From: Tenebrio molitor
Taxonomy: Eukaryota > Arthropoda > Insecta > Coleoptera > Tenebrionidae
Assembly: GCF_963966145.1 (NCBI RefSeq)
Contig: NC_091046.1
Span: 41,974,001 to 42,038,000, forward strand
Length of the DNA: 64,000 bases
Reading direction: 5' to 3'
Shown in pieces: positions 27,701 to 35,110 of the stretch. The translations under genes were made by a program, and so were the position numbers. The number at the start of each line of letters is the position of its first letter. The first letter of the stretch is position 1. The notes under the pieces were generated by a model, which made no database searches, was not told the origin of the DNA, and worked only from the letters and a program-made list of their open reading frames with translations.

Positions 27701-30700
27701 CAATTATCCCAAATATTAATTTTCTACATAACGGAGGACTGATAAGAAGTAAGTACGTGGCAACAGACGAGAATTTTTTTTAAACAATCAAGTATTTTTT
27801 TTGTAAAAAATCACTTGAATGTTCCTTTTTAGATTTTATGCCAGCTTTACATTGTCTTTTACTGCAAAATAAATCATCAACAAATTCAGATTTTCTTTTA
27901 TGGGTTCATATTGGGAATATGTAATAGAGTTGTTGACACCTAAGACATTCACCCAGCATTTGTGAACAAACGAAGAATGCAGTATTGATTTGAGGATTTT
28001 CTTGTTGGTGGTAGGTCTCGAGAAAAATGAACCTCGAGAAAAACCTCAAGTCCCATTTAAAAACAACTTTAAAACATGCCCCAAAAACAATTACAAACAA
28101 TTACCGAAGAGTTTTAGTGTCAGCAGCTTGATGAATGATGAGATACACGAAAAGGTGAGAATTGAACGTTACAGTTCCTCGGGGATCAATTTTCCTACGT
28201 ATAAGCCACACCTCAAAAATAACAATAATGAAGTTGAAAAAATTTAATCATGAAACTGGAGCACTCCCAATTCCCTTATTACTCAATTTCTCTGAAACAG
28301 ATTTTTATATTTTCATAGAGTAATCTTCAAATAAAGACACTAAATACACAACTGTAAAATTTATTTTTTCCAAAAAAGGTAGATTTCTTTGGGAAAAGGG
28401 CAGTTATACCTCAACAAATGTATCATATGAAATCCATTCCCGTTGTTTTGGCATAATGGGAGGCCATGGAAATTTATTTTGGTAGTAAAGTTGTCCGTTG
28501 AATTAGGTTATTAAGTTTGAGGTTATAAATAGCGTCAGTGTCAAGTTGTCAGTTTTACTAGTTTCCAATAGAAGAATACTCAGACATCGCGGGAAAATCA
28601 GCAACATGTTATGTTCATTTTGATAGATCAGCATGTCAGGCACTTTTGTGACGAAAATCAAACAGTGTGTCCAACGTTAAAAAAAATAAATCATGGCCTC
28701 CAATTATGCCAAAACAACGTGAACTAAGGACAACGTAACATTTTATCTGCCCCGCCCATTTCATTTTCTTAGTTACCAATCAAATAGGTTGTTAAGACGA
28801 TCTGATTTACACAGTAAAAATTTCTGACATTCGAATTGTGTTAATGACATTTTATTTTTTAGAAACTAAAACAATAATTGTGGACTTGACAGAAAAATTC
28901 TAACCTTAACTTTTTTACGTGGCAAATGTGATGAAAAGTTGTACAGATTGAATCTCGCTTTGATTCTGATTGGTCAATTTTAGTGGGCGAAGCAGATAAA
29001 AAGTTATAACGGCAATACTATAGTGGAATTTTGAAAAAAGAAGGCCCGGTTAGATGTAAAGATGTAAAGATGCAAGTTAAAATGTAACACTAACGTTTAG
29101 AAGAAAAAACAGAAAGCATCATGATATAAGGGTACAAAAATTTGTTAATTTTGATGATATAAAAACGTTAACAATGTTTTGTCACTAAAAAGTTTAATTT
29201 ATATACATAAACATTTAGTTTTTTTCCTAATATAAACAAGTGCTGAAGAATAACAATTATGTCGTACAGGACATTTCACAACACCACTTCAAGTCAAATA
29301 AAAAATTAAATTATACATTTTTTCATACAAAAATATAGCTCTGATATTGATTGACAAAATACAACGTCTAAAATAATTTCCAAATTACTTTTTCTTGACG
29401 AACTTGATATCTTATTAGTGGCAATTTTGTAATAGAGTCAAATTGTACTTTAGTTTTCACCTATGACAACAGTTATATTCAGTAAAAATCTATCACATTT
29501 ATTGGAACATCATTAACGACTTATGCAACCAGTAATACACATGCGCCGATTTCAAACCGGTCGTTTTGAACCACTCTGTACATGTTAATACCACACAACA
29601 TAAGATTTTCTAAAATTTTGTGAGAATTTGTGCATGATAGTAATAACTTGGTAAAATAAAATGTGTGAAAGCTTAAAGGAACGTGGGTGGCAACTCGAAT
29701 CTGAACAACGACCCTCGGAAGGGCCCTCACGAGCAGAGCAAACTCTTTACCTGTTTGAGAAATTTGAATTCGACGGAAGCCCGCCTGGACTTCCCCGATT
29801 CCGTCCTGAGTATCCCCGGGGGCGTCTCTCTCTTGATCTTTTCGTTCTCTTTGAAGTTGGCATCCATCTTGTATCCAGTGCCGATGTCACAAACAGACAA
29901 CTTTGAAGTGCGCTCGTGTTACACGTTTCGACAACAAATTAAGTTGCAGATGCGAGTGTGTACATTCCGGGTGATATATTCGCGTATGTTGACATGACCG
30001 GTTTATCTATTCCAACCACACCTTGCGCATTACCTGGACATCTACATTGTCGCCACCCCCATCCTCCACTAATCCACGCTGTTTGCGGAGAACGCTCCTA
30101 GTGCCGTGATATATGATACACTCACAACTTATTACTTATGCTAATGTTCATAATGTTCAAAGAATTACTCCGGCTAATCGCTGCCCGCTTTAATAACCTT
30201 AATTATTTTCGCCAGGTGGATTTCAAACTACCCAAATTAATTAAGTGGGTTTGGAGCGGCGCCCTGGAATGCAAAACTCACATGGACAAGCTTAGATTCG
30301 CTGAATTTACAACGAAATCGATAAATTATTAAGGGGTCGTTATCTAGTCGAGTCTAGATGCCGGGGGCTGATATCGACGGCCTCTTAAAACCCACATTAG
30401 ACTGACGGCATGAGCATAATTAAAGTTAGTTCACGTAATAATTACAGGTACTTAACCTCCAGGAACTTGGAGTGGTGAGGAAATTTTATTGAAGGGTCGC
30501 CGGAAATTGGGAGGTGTCATGAACAAAGTACATTATCAAACCAGGGTGGAGGCGGTGACGGGTCCACCGAAATTACCTGGCATGTCCCAATAACTACGTT
30601 AAATTAATCAACAACAACTCATAACGCTTTAGAAAGTGTTTTTTCATCGGAATTATCACTCTACAAAAGTGACGTTTTGAGCATAACGAGCTGTCACAAC

Positions 30701-33700
30701 GTTTAAAATTGTAGCCAACTTACGAAAAATAAAAAAGCGAATAACTTTCTGGTATAAAAAATCGAATTTAATTTTTGACTCAGTGTCTTTACCATAAAAA
30801 AAAATGTTTCAGCCCCTTAATCTATTAAATGTCCCTTTTTCCTTTTATTATATTCGAATATGAAAAGTATGAACCTATTGCATTGTTACAATTTAACAGT
30901 ACCTAGTAGGCCATGGATTTGATTATTTTGATTTAAAGTTGACAGATACATGGTGCTGTGCTAGTTATAAATTCCTTCTTTGTGTTTGTTATAATTACCA
31001 TTACTTACATGATGATTCCTCCATTTTACAGTTTTTGTTAGTTATCACTTATCAGCAATAGTGCCGTAATGCTGCGGAAATACTTAGTGAGTAGTTAGAC
31101 AAGTTGAACTTAGGTTAGGTTAGGTTATAACTTCTTGTTTCTTATCTTCACATCATAGGGTTTGAAGATAAGTAAAGCATAGTTTCATTTTGATTTATCA
31201 ATTCCGAACATAGGTATAAGCATAATTTCGGGTTCACCATCATGAACAATGATTTTTTTTTTAATTACAGAATGGATGCTACACTTTCGGTCCAAAGCCC
31301 CATTGTCCTCTAGCTTGCATCCTGGTATGTACGTAATTTTTATTTTACATTTTTTTTGCGCTAATGTATTCAAACGCGGCCAATTTAATTGTTCTCCCTG
31401 AAATCAGTACCTACCAGAAGAAAACGTTTAACATGGCAAAGCACCCTGGTTGTAACTTCATTAGCTCACTTGATATTTCAACACAAAGCCGAGCAGTAGT
31501 CGTGTCTCTGTTATTGCGGTAGAAAACAGAAAAAAATTAGGTATTATTGCCTCCACTTGTGGCAAAAAAGGTGGAAGTAATTTCTCCCATAAAAGTTTCT
31601 GTGCTATTTACGAAGTCCGGTTTGTTCTCGAGGCGGAAAGCTTTTCCCCCGAACAAGAAGGGTAGTCTCTAAAATCGATCAAGAGATTTGTAAGTGGATG
31701 CAGTGTATTCAAAATCTATAATAAAAAAGCAAATAAGTGTCAAACTGCCAAATAAATTGTGCGGTTTTGAAAACGTGAGAGTTTCGTAGCGATTTCCGCA
31801 CACAAATCCGGTTCTCTCCATTTTTCTCTTTATTTATTCTCCTTTATCCAGTTTCTTGTTTGCAGGGAACGATTATCGTCGAGTACAAAGCTGTTCCCCT
31901 ATAGTCGTATAATTTATTATAAACTGTAACTACCCCATACTTAGTGCATTATTATCATTATCAATTTATATTACTAAAAATAGTCTTGTAAGAGTCTTAA
32001 TTACACAAATAATCTCGAACAAGAAAAAGCTTGCTAATGGATTTTTTGTACAGATAAAACGAGAAAATGAGATGCATTTTTACTCGGCCTCGTGTTTGTT
32101 TTGCAAACTTGGCGAAACGTCTTTCCTTTCTTGTGAACTGCCGAGTAAAAATAAAGCACGTTCCTGAAAAACGTAATAAAGTGGACAAAATGCACTAATT
32201 GGTAGTTTGGTAAACTGCAAACAGCTTTACAGAGTGTAAAATCCTTGATGAAACTTTTTTGTGGCACTTAACTCCAGCTGCGACTCGAGTTAAATCTATT
32301 CACATGTTTTACTAATTTTATTGCACCGAAACTTGAATGAACTTTAATGAAAGTTCAATAAGTCGAAGTGTGAGTTGAATTCATTAGAAGTTAAAAAAAT
32401 GGCGGATCTGTGACGGTTCAACAGCTGTTTTATCCTGGAAAGACAAAACTTTTATGATTTATAAGCTCTCCTGTTCACCGTAATGACAACAAACTTGCAA
32501 GATTTATATTTTTACTTTAATTAACAGTAGATGGTGTGAGCGTGAAGAAACCAAAGAGTAATCCTACTGATTCGAAACAGTAACGGTCAAATAAAAAATT
32601 AATTATGCAACGACACTCAGATAAATGAAAAGGAAAAAAGGGCTTTTATTGTTGTCTCGTGTACTTCGAGTTACGTTGCTCTAACTTCTCCTGAAGTGTT
32701 GGTCGATGTTATGTCAGAACTGAACAAGATTTAAAGGAAAGAAACAACCGCCGAGAGCACTTTTCTGTCTTTGTTAAAATACATTTGTAGGTTTATGTCT
32801 CAGAGTCGTAATGAAAATTGAAAATTATTTGGAATTTCCTGGCTGACTGCACAGCTGTCTCACTTTTTTAAATTTGTTGTTTTAAATGATAAAAAAAAAA
32901 CACTAACAGCACTTTTTACACTTGGTTGTTTCTCTACATTAGGTCATGTTTAACTCTTGACATAAAGTTCCACAGCATAAAAGAACATCATGGACATGTC
33001 TTATTTTTATTTTGGTACATGAATCGATCTACGACTTATCTTTAGTTTGTACCAAATTGAAAATCGGTGTCCTAATTTTATACAGTATTAGTGTTAAAAT
33101 CAATTTACAATTTGTACAAACTTTATTTAAGTGATAGGTAAGAAAACTGTTGCGTACAAAATGATGAAATATCTGTGTAATGTACGAGTGGATTTCTGGC
33201 GGTTAATGAAAGCAGAGTGCAATAATTTTAAAAATTTATTTTCGATTTGCTATAAGTCAGTCATGCAATAAATGTTAAAACTACTTTATTATCAATATAA
33301 ATAATTGTTAAATCAGCCTTGATCGAACAATAAATTACTACGTAAATTGAAGCTTTTGTACATAGCACTTTTAATTACATTTGAAATTATAGTACAGTAA
33401 TAATCCTAATTATTTCTAGTTGCTAGAATTTATTGCCTTGTACAATACTGCAGCTGATGTCGTTTATCTTACTTAATATTTATATATTTGACTATTTGAC
33501 GATGCAATTAAATTAAAACAGTATTATTAAAAATAATGTCCTTACAAAACTAGCGAATTTAAAAACAAAAACGATTACGTAATAAATGGCAGTATTACAC
33601 TGGAATAATTTTACGTTACAATTACAGCATTTATCACATGTTCGGCTAACGTTTTGGGATAAACATAATTATAATTAAATTAAGACTAATTATAAAATGT

Positions 33701-34178
33701 CTAAAAATCGAGCGACTTCCGGAATTTGTCAGTCTCCTGGCGGAGTTTAATAAGTGCATCCGTTCCAGTTTTATTTTCTCGTAAATCCTGCTAAAGTACA
33801 AATTTAAAATAGTGCGAGTACCTCATTTCACGCTCCCCACGTCTAATGAATACCCCGACCGCTTCATTCCCTCCTCCTTAACAAGAACTTTTTGAGTGCG
33901 ACGAACGTTAGAACAATGCTGCGTCCGATGTGGCCGACTCAAAGAAATTCCATACGTCAAAACGTCGTCACCTTGCCTAATTTTAACCCCAACAACTTCC
34001 GCTGTTTGCGTGCACTAAGTTTAGATAAGAGGTTCCTCGTTCCCTCAAGTATCGCTCGTTCGTCATCGTCCTCCTCCAAATCTGGATCCTGGCAGGATAC
34101 GAAACCGCTCTCGGGACGGGAGATGGAAGGCGGCTCCAGCAGCTCGAACCATCGCTCCACTTTGGCCGTTGAACTGAG
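468..34178 (-). CDS. Tmc: Transmembrane channel-like protein (Tmc), partial gene, 3' end off window
   Basis: TMC proteins are pore-forming subunits of mechanotransduction channels; insect Tmc acts in sensory neurons (family knowledge). Exons read on the minus strand, high to low: 33972-34178, 29751-29867 and 19575-19722 (likely N-terminus), then 13186-13372, 12886-13135, 12646-12834, 1016-1262, 768-959 and 468-716. All junctions are GT-AG and keep phase from exon to exon. Visible family marks are the PWE...KEIESHFGSVVASYF block before TM1, YRMPFAYF at TM2, FSWKLFTAWDYMIGN between TM2 and TM3, and NEITFVM at TM4. Four of about ten membrane segments are present; the rest, including the conserved TMC domain, must lie left of base 1. 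The 1263-12645 intron hosts a lipase gene. One exon carries an apparent one-base deletion. The true first exon was not found. Confidence 0.93.
768..959 (-). CDS. Tmc: Tmc exon, cytosolic TM2-TM3 loop
   Basis: 63 codons plus partial codons at both ends, bounded by ttgcag and gtaaat. It reads MAENSRMSKLSEKDDE, then FSWKLFTAWDYMIGN and ETAHNRIASIVVGFKEAL, which is the diagnostic TMC loop between TM2 and TM3. The flanking introns are only 56 bases (960-1015, donor gtgcgt) and 51 bases (717-767), unlike the 11.4 kb intron just upstream. Confidence 0.95.
1016..1262 (-). CDS. Tmc: Tmc exon with TM2, one-base frameshift
   Basis: After the acceptor the exon reads MLTAAPDDRKRILPEE and then NFQTLWDFEGVLRYSPLFYG in one frame. 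From about 1125 the family match continues only in a second frame (RENIMGGYRMPFAYFITG, TM2). At 247 bases it is one base short of keeping phase with the downstream exon. The break lies within an AAAAGGG run near 1120-1130. There is no room for an intron, because the only GT-AG pair there would span about 28 bases. It is either a homopolymer base-calling error or a true disabling deletion; the rest of the gene looks intact, which favours an error. Confidence 0.9.
2108..2122 (-). promoter_or_regulatory. Poly(A) signals of the lipase gene
   Basis: Two AATAAA hexamers on the minus strand (2117-2122 and 2108-2113) lie just past the lipase stop codon at 2173. They are the natural 3' end signals. 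Using them would give a 3' UTR of under 100 bases. Motif-only evidence in AT-rich DNA. Confidence 0.55.
2173..2441 (-). CDS. Lipase exon 4: catalytic His and C-terminus
   Basis: Acceptor tcgcag precedes 2441. It reads VCSHMRSCEFWTASV (His249), FKSWDEYLAGN, VPMGIAANPTIPHGSYFLET and ends REASLG followed by TAA. This matches the usual C-terminal half-barrel closing strands of arthropod lipases. Two AATAAA signals lie 51-65 bases downstream. Confidence 0.93.
2173..10622 (-). CDS. Secreted lipase, pancreatic lipase family, nested in a Tmc intron
   Basis: Four exons (10486-10622, 10174-10322, 4893-5339, 2173-2441) join in phase to a 333-residue protein, a normal length for insect neutral lipases. 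Such enzymes hydrolyse acylglycerols or phospholipids outside the cell, for example in the gut. Residues 1-18 form a hydrophobic signal peptide (MWFRISLLICYAG). IIIHGW is at 76-81 (oxyanion-side strand), the nucleophile elbow GHSMG has Ser156, the catalytic Asp is D184 in GLDPAAP, and the catalytic His is H249 in CSHMRS. HTNG, PSGHVDYYPNGG and the closing IPHGSYFLET strand are also family marks. The loop between the two cysteines of the lid (C242, C247) is very short, as in insect lipases and phospholipase A1-type members. Which substrate it uses cannot be told. The gene sits in the 11.4 kb Tmc intron, same strand. Confidence 0.93.
2442..4892. other. Lipase intron 3
   Basis: About 2.45 kb of AT-rich sequence between lipase exons 3 and 4, also inside the Tmc intron. 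It holds a weak palindrome at 4525-4612 around a GC-rich loop; otherwise nothing recognisable. Confidence 0.6.
4525..4612. repeat. Palindrome with GC-rich loop (possible family member)
   Basis: Imperfect arms around the loop cacgaggcgaagccgaggg; its complement reads CTCGGCTTCGCCTCGTG, the same loop pattern as the palindrome family described at 6993-7139. Arms match over short blocks only. Confidence 0.45.
4893..5339 (-). CDS. Lipase exon 3: catalytic Ser and Asp
   Basis: The largest lipase exon, 148 whole codons. It carries NLWNIIVVDW, VHMIGHSMGAQIAAFAGHQ (Ser156), ISGLDPAAPLYEW (Asp184), DASFVDVIHTNG, and ends in QHQPGCGF at donor gtgagt. The opposite strand is also open for 164 codons; that is a shadow of the GC-rich coding bias. 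Confidence 0.96.
5827..6414. mobile_element. MITE, mariner-like, 588 bases, TA-flanked
   Basis: Left end CAGTGTGTCCAAAAAGTCTG and right end (inverted) CAGTATGTCCAAAAAGTCTG, each flanked by TA. Inverted similarity continues well over 100 bases inward (for example around GATGACCTTGAAA...). No transposase frame. TA target and ends point to the Tc1/mariner superfamily. Confidence 0.88.
6993..7139. repeat. Palindrome with CTCG loop
   Basis: Arms AAATAGTGTAAGAAACTCG / ...AATATACTATTT and GTTTCATAAGACCTTGAAGC / its inverse GCTTCAAGACTGGTCTTATG, around the loop ctcgtggctacgacactcg. Outer ends (AGT-TATA type) recur in other members. Confidence 0.75.
7691..8093. mobile_element. MITE, about 400 bases
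   Basis: Left TATAGGTGTCCCAGAACTGC, continuing CTCCCCAGAAAA; the right end inverted reads TATAGCCTGTGCCAGAACTG, continuing CCTCCCCATAGAAAA. Terminal repeat about 33 bases with one small gap. No transposase frame. Confidence 0.8.
8615..8645. repeat. TAGG/GGTA microsatellite
   Basis: Short imperfect GGTA-type run (ataggtaggtggtataggta...) in lipase intron 2. Confidence 0.7.
8835..8978. repeat. Palindrome with CTCG-rich core
   Basis: Arms share GTGTGTAAATTGGGCC and its inverse GGCCCAATTTACACAC, and GGCACTCGTGGGCC with its inverse GGCCCACTCGTG. ACTCGT occurs repeatedly, and the core is aaaacgcttgtttcactcgtg. The right outer edge is AATAAACTACTATT. Confidence 0.8.
9037..9205. repeat. Palindrome-family element, loop ctcgttacgctcgtg
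   Basis: Outer edges AAATAGTGTATAAAACG and TTGCATAATATACTATTTT are inverted copies. The centre holds aaactcgttacgctcgtgc. It begins only 58 bases after the previous palindrome. Arms between edge and loop are poorly matched here. Confidence 0.65.
10174..10322 (-). CDS. Lipase exon 2: HGW strand
   Basis: Acceptor gccccacag, donor gtaggt; 49 whole codons. It reads SDLSRDDQLYIDDFESIRDS, then LSTKIIIHGWTHGKDVPWVV. The HGW motif after a hydrophobic strand is a standard landmark of this family. The preceding intron is 163 bases. Confidence 0.93.
10486..10622 (-). CDS. Lipase exon 1: signal peptide and N-terminal strand
   Basis: Start ATG at 10622 chosen because it opens a signal-peptide-like run and gives the expected distance to EDEVTFHLYH, the first beta-strand motif of the family (usually DVxFxLYTR). 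It ends two bases into a Ser codon at donor gtgggt. The reading frame is open further upstream, so a longer leader is possible but not needed. Confidence 0.85.
10623..12645. other. Lipase upstream region within Tmc intron
   Basis: Should contain the lipase promoter, but I cannot place a convincing TATA box or initiator. 11060-11130 holds a ggccgaggtgcagccgagg core like the palindrome loops; 12331-12400 is a partial foldback arm related to the 22.0 kb element. Confidence 0.5.
12331..12400. mobile_element. Solo arm of the 22.0 kb foldback family
   Basis: TATACAGAGTATTTCAAGAG followed by GAATTGAAAATGCAACCCAC and AATACATTTGC, aligning with the left arm of the element at 22001-22177. No inverted partner nearby. 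Confidence 0.7.
12646..12834 (-). CDS. Tmc: Tmc exon with TM1
   Basis: 63 codons, phase 0 at both ends, acceptor tttccag and donor gtaggt. It reads KWQHYRRELANLSNWLVPWE, then IKEIESHFGSVVASYF and the first membrane helix FLRWLFWVNIVLGVVLISF. This is one of the most conserved stretches in TMC proteins and fixes the gene's identity and strand. Confidence 0.97.
12886..13135 (-). CDS. Tmc: Tmc exon, pre-TM1 cytosolic helix region
   Basis: Acceptor ccgcag, donor gtgagt, and 83 codons after a one-base split codon. It contains ITQDEIFENIKIHKEVLRDV, QPWNMRKKLKLVIQAKTYIK and HEGALQERL. This corresponds to the vertebrate TMC1/2 segment with CKPWxMxKKIxVLxEAKxFV...EGALG, an amphipathic helical region before TM1 (family knowledge). 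Confidence 0.95.
13186..13372 (-). CDS. Tmc: Tmc N-terminal exon, basic and phospho-site rich
   Basis: Bounded by acceptor ttacag and donor gtacgt, with split codons that match both neighbours (G+AC and GA+C). It reads IENSDEEDYSASVNAVIIRR, ASTKKGRRRSTRRASS and SPDILLGSDGGRRRSS. The acidic then arginine/serine-rich composition is typical of TMC cytosolic N-termini. It has two RRAS motifs, candidate sites for basophilic kinases such as PKA (inference). Confidence 0.85.
13745..13859. repeat. Palindrome with loop ctccggctgcgccgtcgtg
   Basis: Arms GTATTCGTGGATAACGGG...TCTTTAAAACAC and inverse GTGTTTTAAAGATCTTAATA...TCCACTTATAC around a GC-rich loop ending cgtgctcg. It directly abuts the MITE that starts at 13860. 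Confidence 0.7.
13860..14726. mobile_element. MITE, mariner-like, with amplified left tip
   Basis: The right end inverted reads CAGGGTGTCCCAAAAATGGC, continuing GTAC, flanked by TA. The left end has the same tip and the same AAAAATGGCGTAC, but a 12-base unit (AGGGTGTCCCCG) is repeated five times between them (13861-13920). 867 bases; no transposase frame. Confidence 0.85.
13861..13920. repeat. 12-base tandem repeat inside a transposon tip
   Basis: Five head-to-tail copies of AGGGTGTCCCCG, the last ending in AA. The right terminus of the same element has a single copy. Confidence 0.95.
14789..15280. mobile_element. MITE, TATA-flanked, 492 bases
   Basis: Left CAGGTGTCCCAAAAT, right inverted CAGGTGTCCCAAAAT, each outside flanked by TATA. 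A related but distinct tip from the neighbour at 13860-14726. No coding sequence. Confidence 0.85.
15517..15934. mobile_element. MITE, 418 bases, long terminal repeats
   Basis: Left CAGGGTTATGATAAAATAAC; right inverted CAGGCTTATGATAAATTAAC. The inverted match continues about 75 bases through TTTTTGAAAAAAATGCAAAA and ACACG. TA precedes the left end; the right flank is CATA, probably a mutated TATA. Confidence 0.85.
15949..16677. mobile_element. Long foldback, about 730 bases
   Basis: Inverted arms of roughly 200 bases: GTTATTTATTGTACGATTTT pairs with the inverse of AAAATCGGACAATAAATAAC, and TTAATTCTTATGTCAAATAA with the inverse of TTATTTGACATAAGAATTAA, then CTGGTAGAAATTTTTT with the inverse of the matching block near 16495. 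It lies directly beside the 15517-15934 MITE. No coding content. Confidence 0.8.
18340..18365. repeat. Perfect 26-base palindrome
   Basis: AATTTTAGCTGAT followed by its exact reverse complement, no spacer. Confidence 0.95.
19575..19722 (-). CDS. Tmc: Probable Tmc N-terminal exon
   Basis: An open 148-base block with GC content well above the surrounding sequence. Acceptor aatccag precedes 19722 and donor gtaaag follows 19575. It reads GEPASPQPSVDRFSVTFAED and ends MDKVHFPEGS. Its end phase (one base, G) fits the next exon's AC start to give Asp, and its start phase 0 fits the 29.75 kb exon. I do not recognise the sequence itself; assignment to Tmc rests on phase, strand and position. Confidence 0.7.
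22001..22177. mobile_element. Foldback element, two 83-base arms
   Basis: Arms read GAGTATTTCACGACTGATAA... and, inverted, GGTGTTTCACGATTGATAAT..., continuing CCGACGGAATTAAAAATGCA and ACATTTGCAAAGTAAACCT on both sides, about 90% matched, with a loop of about 15 bases. The right end is CACCCTGTA. Mirror-image open frames on both strands are a by-product of the palindrome. Confidence 0.85.
23957..24071. repeat. Palindrome with loop ctcgctgcgctcgtg
   Basis: Arms ATTATGCAACTTGTACACAA and, inverted, TTATGCAACATCTGTACAAA, followed by AGCACT / AGTGCT. The loop is tactcgctgcgctcgtgcg. Outer sequence TTATGCAAC is shared with the 27.4 kb and 9.0 kb members. Confidence 0.85.
25493..25781. mobile_element. 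MITE copy 1, GGAGGCCATG family
   Basis: The right end inverted reads GTTGTTTTAGCATAATGGGA then GGCCATG; the left end is a diverged version (GTTGTTGTACTCGTAGTATA then ATGGG). The body matches the element at 28441-28719 over most of its length (for example CAGCAACATGTTATGTTCAT). Confidence 0.85.
25890..27014. mobile_element. Decayed DNA transposon, 1.1 kb, TA-flanked
   Basis: Left CAGGGTGTCTCAGCTAAGAC, right inverted GAGGGTGTCTCAGCTAAGAC, with the inverted match continuing about 95 bases (CCTAATATCTC..., AAATTTAAAATGCAG...). TA flanks both ends. 26356-26571 (+) encodes a 71-residue frame with HYPNVGFTKCKVKRVVNLFE then DTGSV, which resembles the N-terminal helix-turn-helix of mariner-like transposases. 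No catalytic DDE/D core is left. Confidence 0.85.
26356..26571 (+). pseudogene. Transposase N-terminal remnant (helix-turn-helix)
   Basis: Short frame inside the 25.9-27.0 kb element. The pattern hydrophobic-x-x-x-F-E-D-T-G-S-V is common at the end of the first DNA-binding domain of insect DUF4817/mariner-like transposases (family knowledge, recalled). It stops long before any catalytic domain. Assignment is tentative. Confidence 0.45.
27428..27575. repeat. Palindrome with loop ccctcgctacattcgtg
   Basis: Arms TATGCAATTCGTTTCTTGGT then AAATTGGGCCTTTCTAATTG, and inverted TATGCAACGAGTTTCTGTGT then AAATTGGGCTTTTCTAATTG. The TAAATTGGGCC block is shared with the 8.8 kb palindrome. Confidence 0.85.
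28441..28719. mobile_element. MITE copy 2, GGAGGCCATG family
   Basis: Left CGTTGTTTTGGCATAATGGG then AGGCCATG; the right end inverted reads CGTTGTTTTGGCATAATTGG then AGGCCATG. 279 bases. Same orientation as the copy 3 kb to the left. No coding sequence. Confidence 0.9.
29751..29867 (-). CDS. Tmc: Probable Tmc N-terminal exon or alternative start exon
   Basis: 39 codons from an ATG to a donor gtaaag: MDANFKENEKIKRETPPG, then LRTESGKSRRASVEFKFLKQ. The ATG is directly preceded by tacaag, so 29867 could be an acceptor boundary (internal exon) or a translation start of a shorter isoform. The frame stays open for a few codons upstream, so the exact left splice edge is uncertain. It contains an RRAS kinase-type motif like the 13.2 kb exon. 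Phase 0 at both ends is compatible with both neighbours. Confidence 0.6.
29868..33971. other. Probable Tmc intron, 4.1 kb
   Basis: Holds a short TTAGG run at 31111-31129 and a weak palindrome at 32077-32149 (TTTTACTCGGC / GCCGAGTAAAA). Nothing else recognised. Confidence 0.5.
31111..31129 (+). repeat. Interstitial TTAGG run
   Basis: About three and a half copies of TTAGG. Too short to be a telomere relic with any certainty. Confidence 0.7.
33972..34178 (-). CDS. Possible Tmc upstream exon (or last exon of an unknown gene)
   Basis: 69 codons from acceptor gcgtttag to a possible donor gtgacg, phase 0 at both ends. It reads LSSTAKVERWFELLEPPSIS, an acidic EEDDDERAILEGTRNLL stretch and a basic SARKQRKLLGLKLGK end. 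The region is clearly more GC-rich and codon-like than its flanks. If the donor is not used, the frame runs on five codons to a TGA at 33957-33959, which would make it a 3' terminal exon. The family is not recognised. The in-phase join to the 29.75 kb exon is the only link to Tmc. Confidence 0.5.
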
Positions 34179-34995
34179 CTAAACGCAGAAATTAGATTTT
34201 TGGGGTGTGTTTTAGGTGGTAATCTGCCCTGTTGCTTGCTGCTCGTTCGATATTTATTCTCTCTCTCTCTATTTTTTAATAAATGGGACGCGAGTGTCGA
34301 GAGGCGAGTTTGTGGGTGAATAAATTACAGGACCGACGGGGATTATTGCAAAAGAAAATTTATTTAAATACATTAAAAATAACATAGTCGGCTATTTGTT
34401 TCTCTAACAACGCTTTAGTAAAACAAGAGGACTTTTTAAAATATTTACATCGATCAATACTGGCTCATTGTAAGTCTCAAATTTTACGAAACATGATGGT
34501 TCAAATGGTACATTTTTCAAAAATACATTGCGACAGAATCGAGAAGACGGAATGAAAAATTTTCCAATGGAGGTTCGCGTTTCGACTGCGGCACAACATA
34601 AATTTATTTTTAGAGCTGTAGGGACGTTTGCACCGGCTGCACTGACAATTTAAAATTTTCGAGTTCGACAGGTGTGAGTAATTAACTGCACCCGAATGCA
34701 ATGCAAATTCCAATTTCAATAATTTAAAGTCGGCTTAAATTCCATGCTTGATGCATTTCAATCGCTTTTTCGTTGACGAGCGACACATCATAAATATACA
34801 TTGGGTAGGTACGCGTGAAAGCATATAATTTTTTGCTATTACTTGTCATAGCAGAACATGTCATTTTTTGCATTGTGCGTTTACAAAAATCATAATTTTA
34901 CAAAATTTGTGGTACTTTAATTTCTCTAGAGATTTTCGTTTTTAGATTTATTATTTTATCCAACAACATAACTGTTCTTATTTCAGACCAGTAAA

Positions 34996-35110
34996 GTTGT
35001 CTATAAGTCACGCGTGTGTTATAAGCCATAACTCACGTGTGAATTATTTACATACAGTTGTCCATAAGTCACGCGTGTGTTATAACTCATAACTCACGTG
35101 TGAATTATAA
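34996..35110. repeat. Two-copy 61-base tandem repeat with CACGTG sites
   Basis: Units start at 34996 and 35057; each holds ATAAGTCACGCGTGTGTTAT and CATAACTCACGTGTGAATTA. A partial inverted copy (CGCGTGACTTATAGCCAACA) follows at 35237. The E-box-like CACGTG occurs once per unit. Confidence 0.85.

Larger units (their letters stand above)
19723..29750. other. Probable Tmc intron, 10 kb
   Basis: Contains the foldback at 22.0 kb, palindromes at 24.0 and 27.4 kb, the MITE at 25.9-27.0 kb and the paired elements at 25.5 and 28.4 kb. 19.8-21.0 kb and 24.1-25.3 kb are less AT-rich but have no codon-like structure I can support. Confidence 0.5.
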
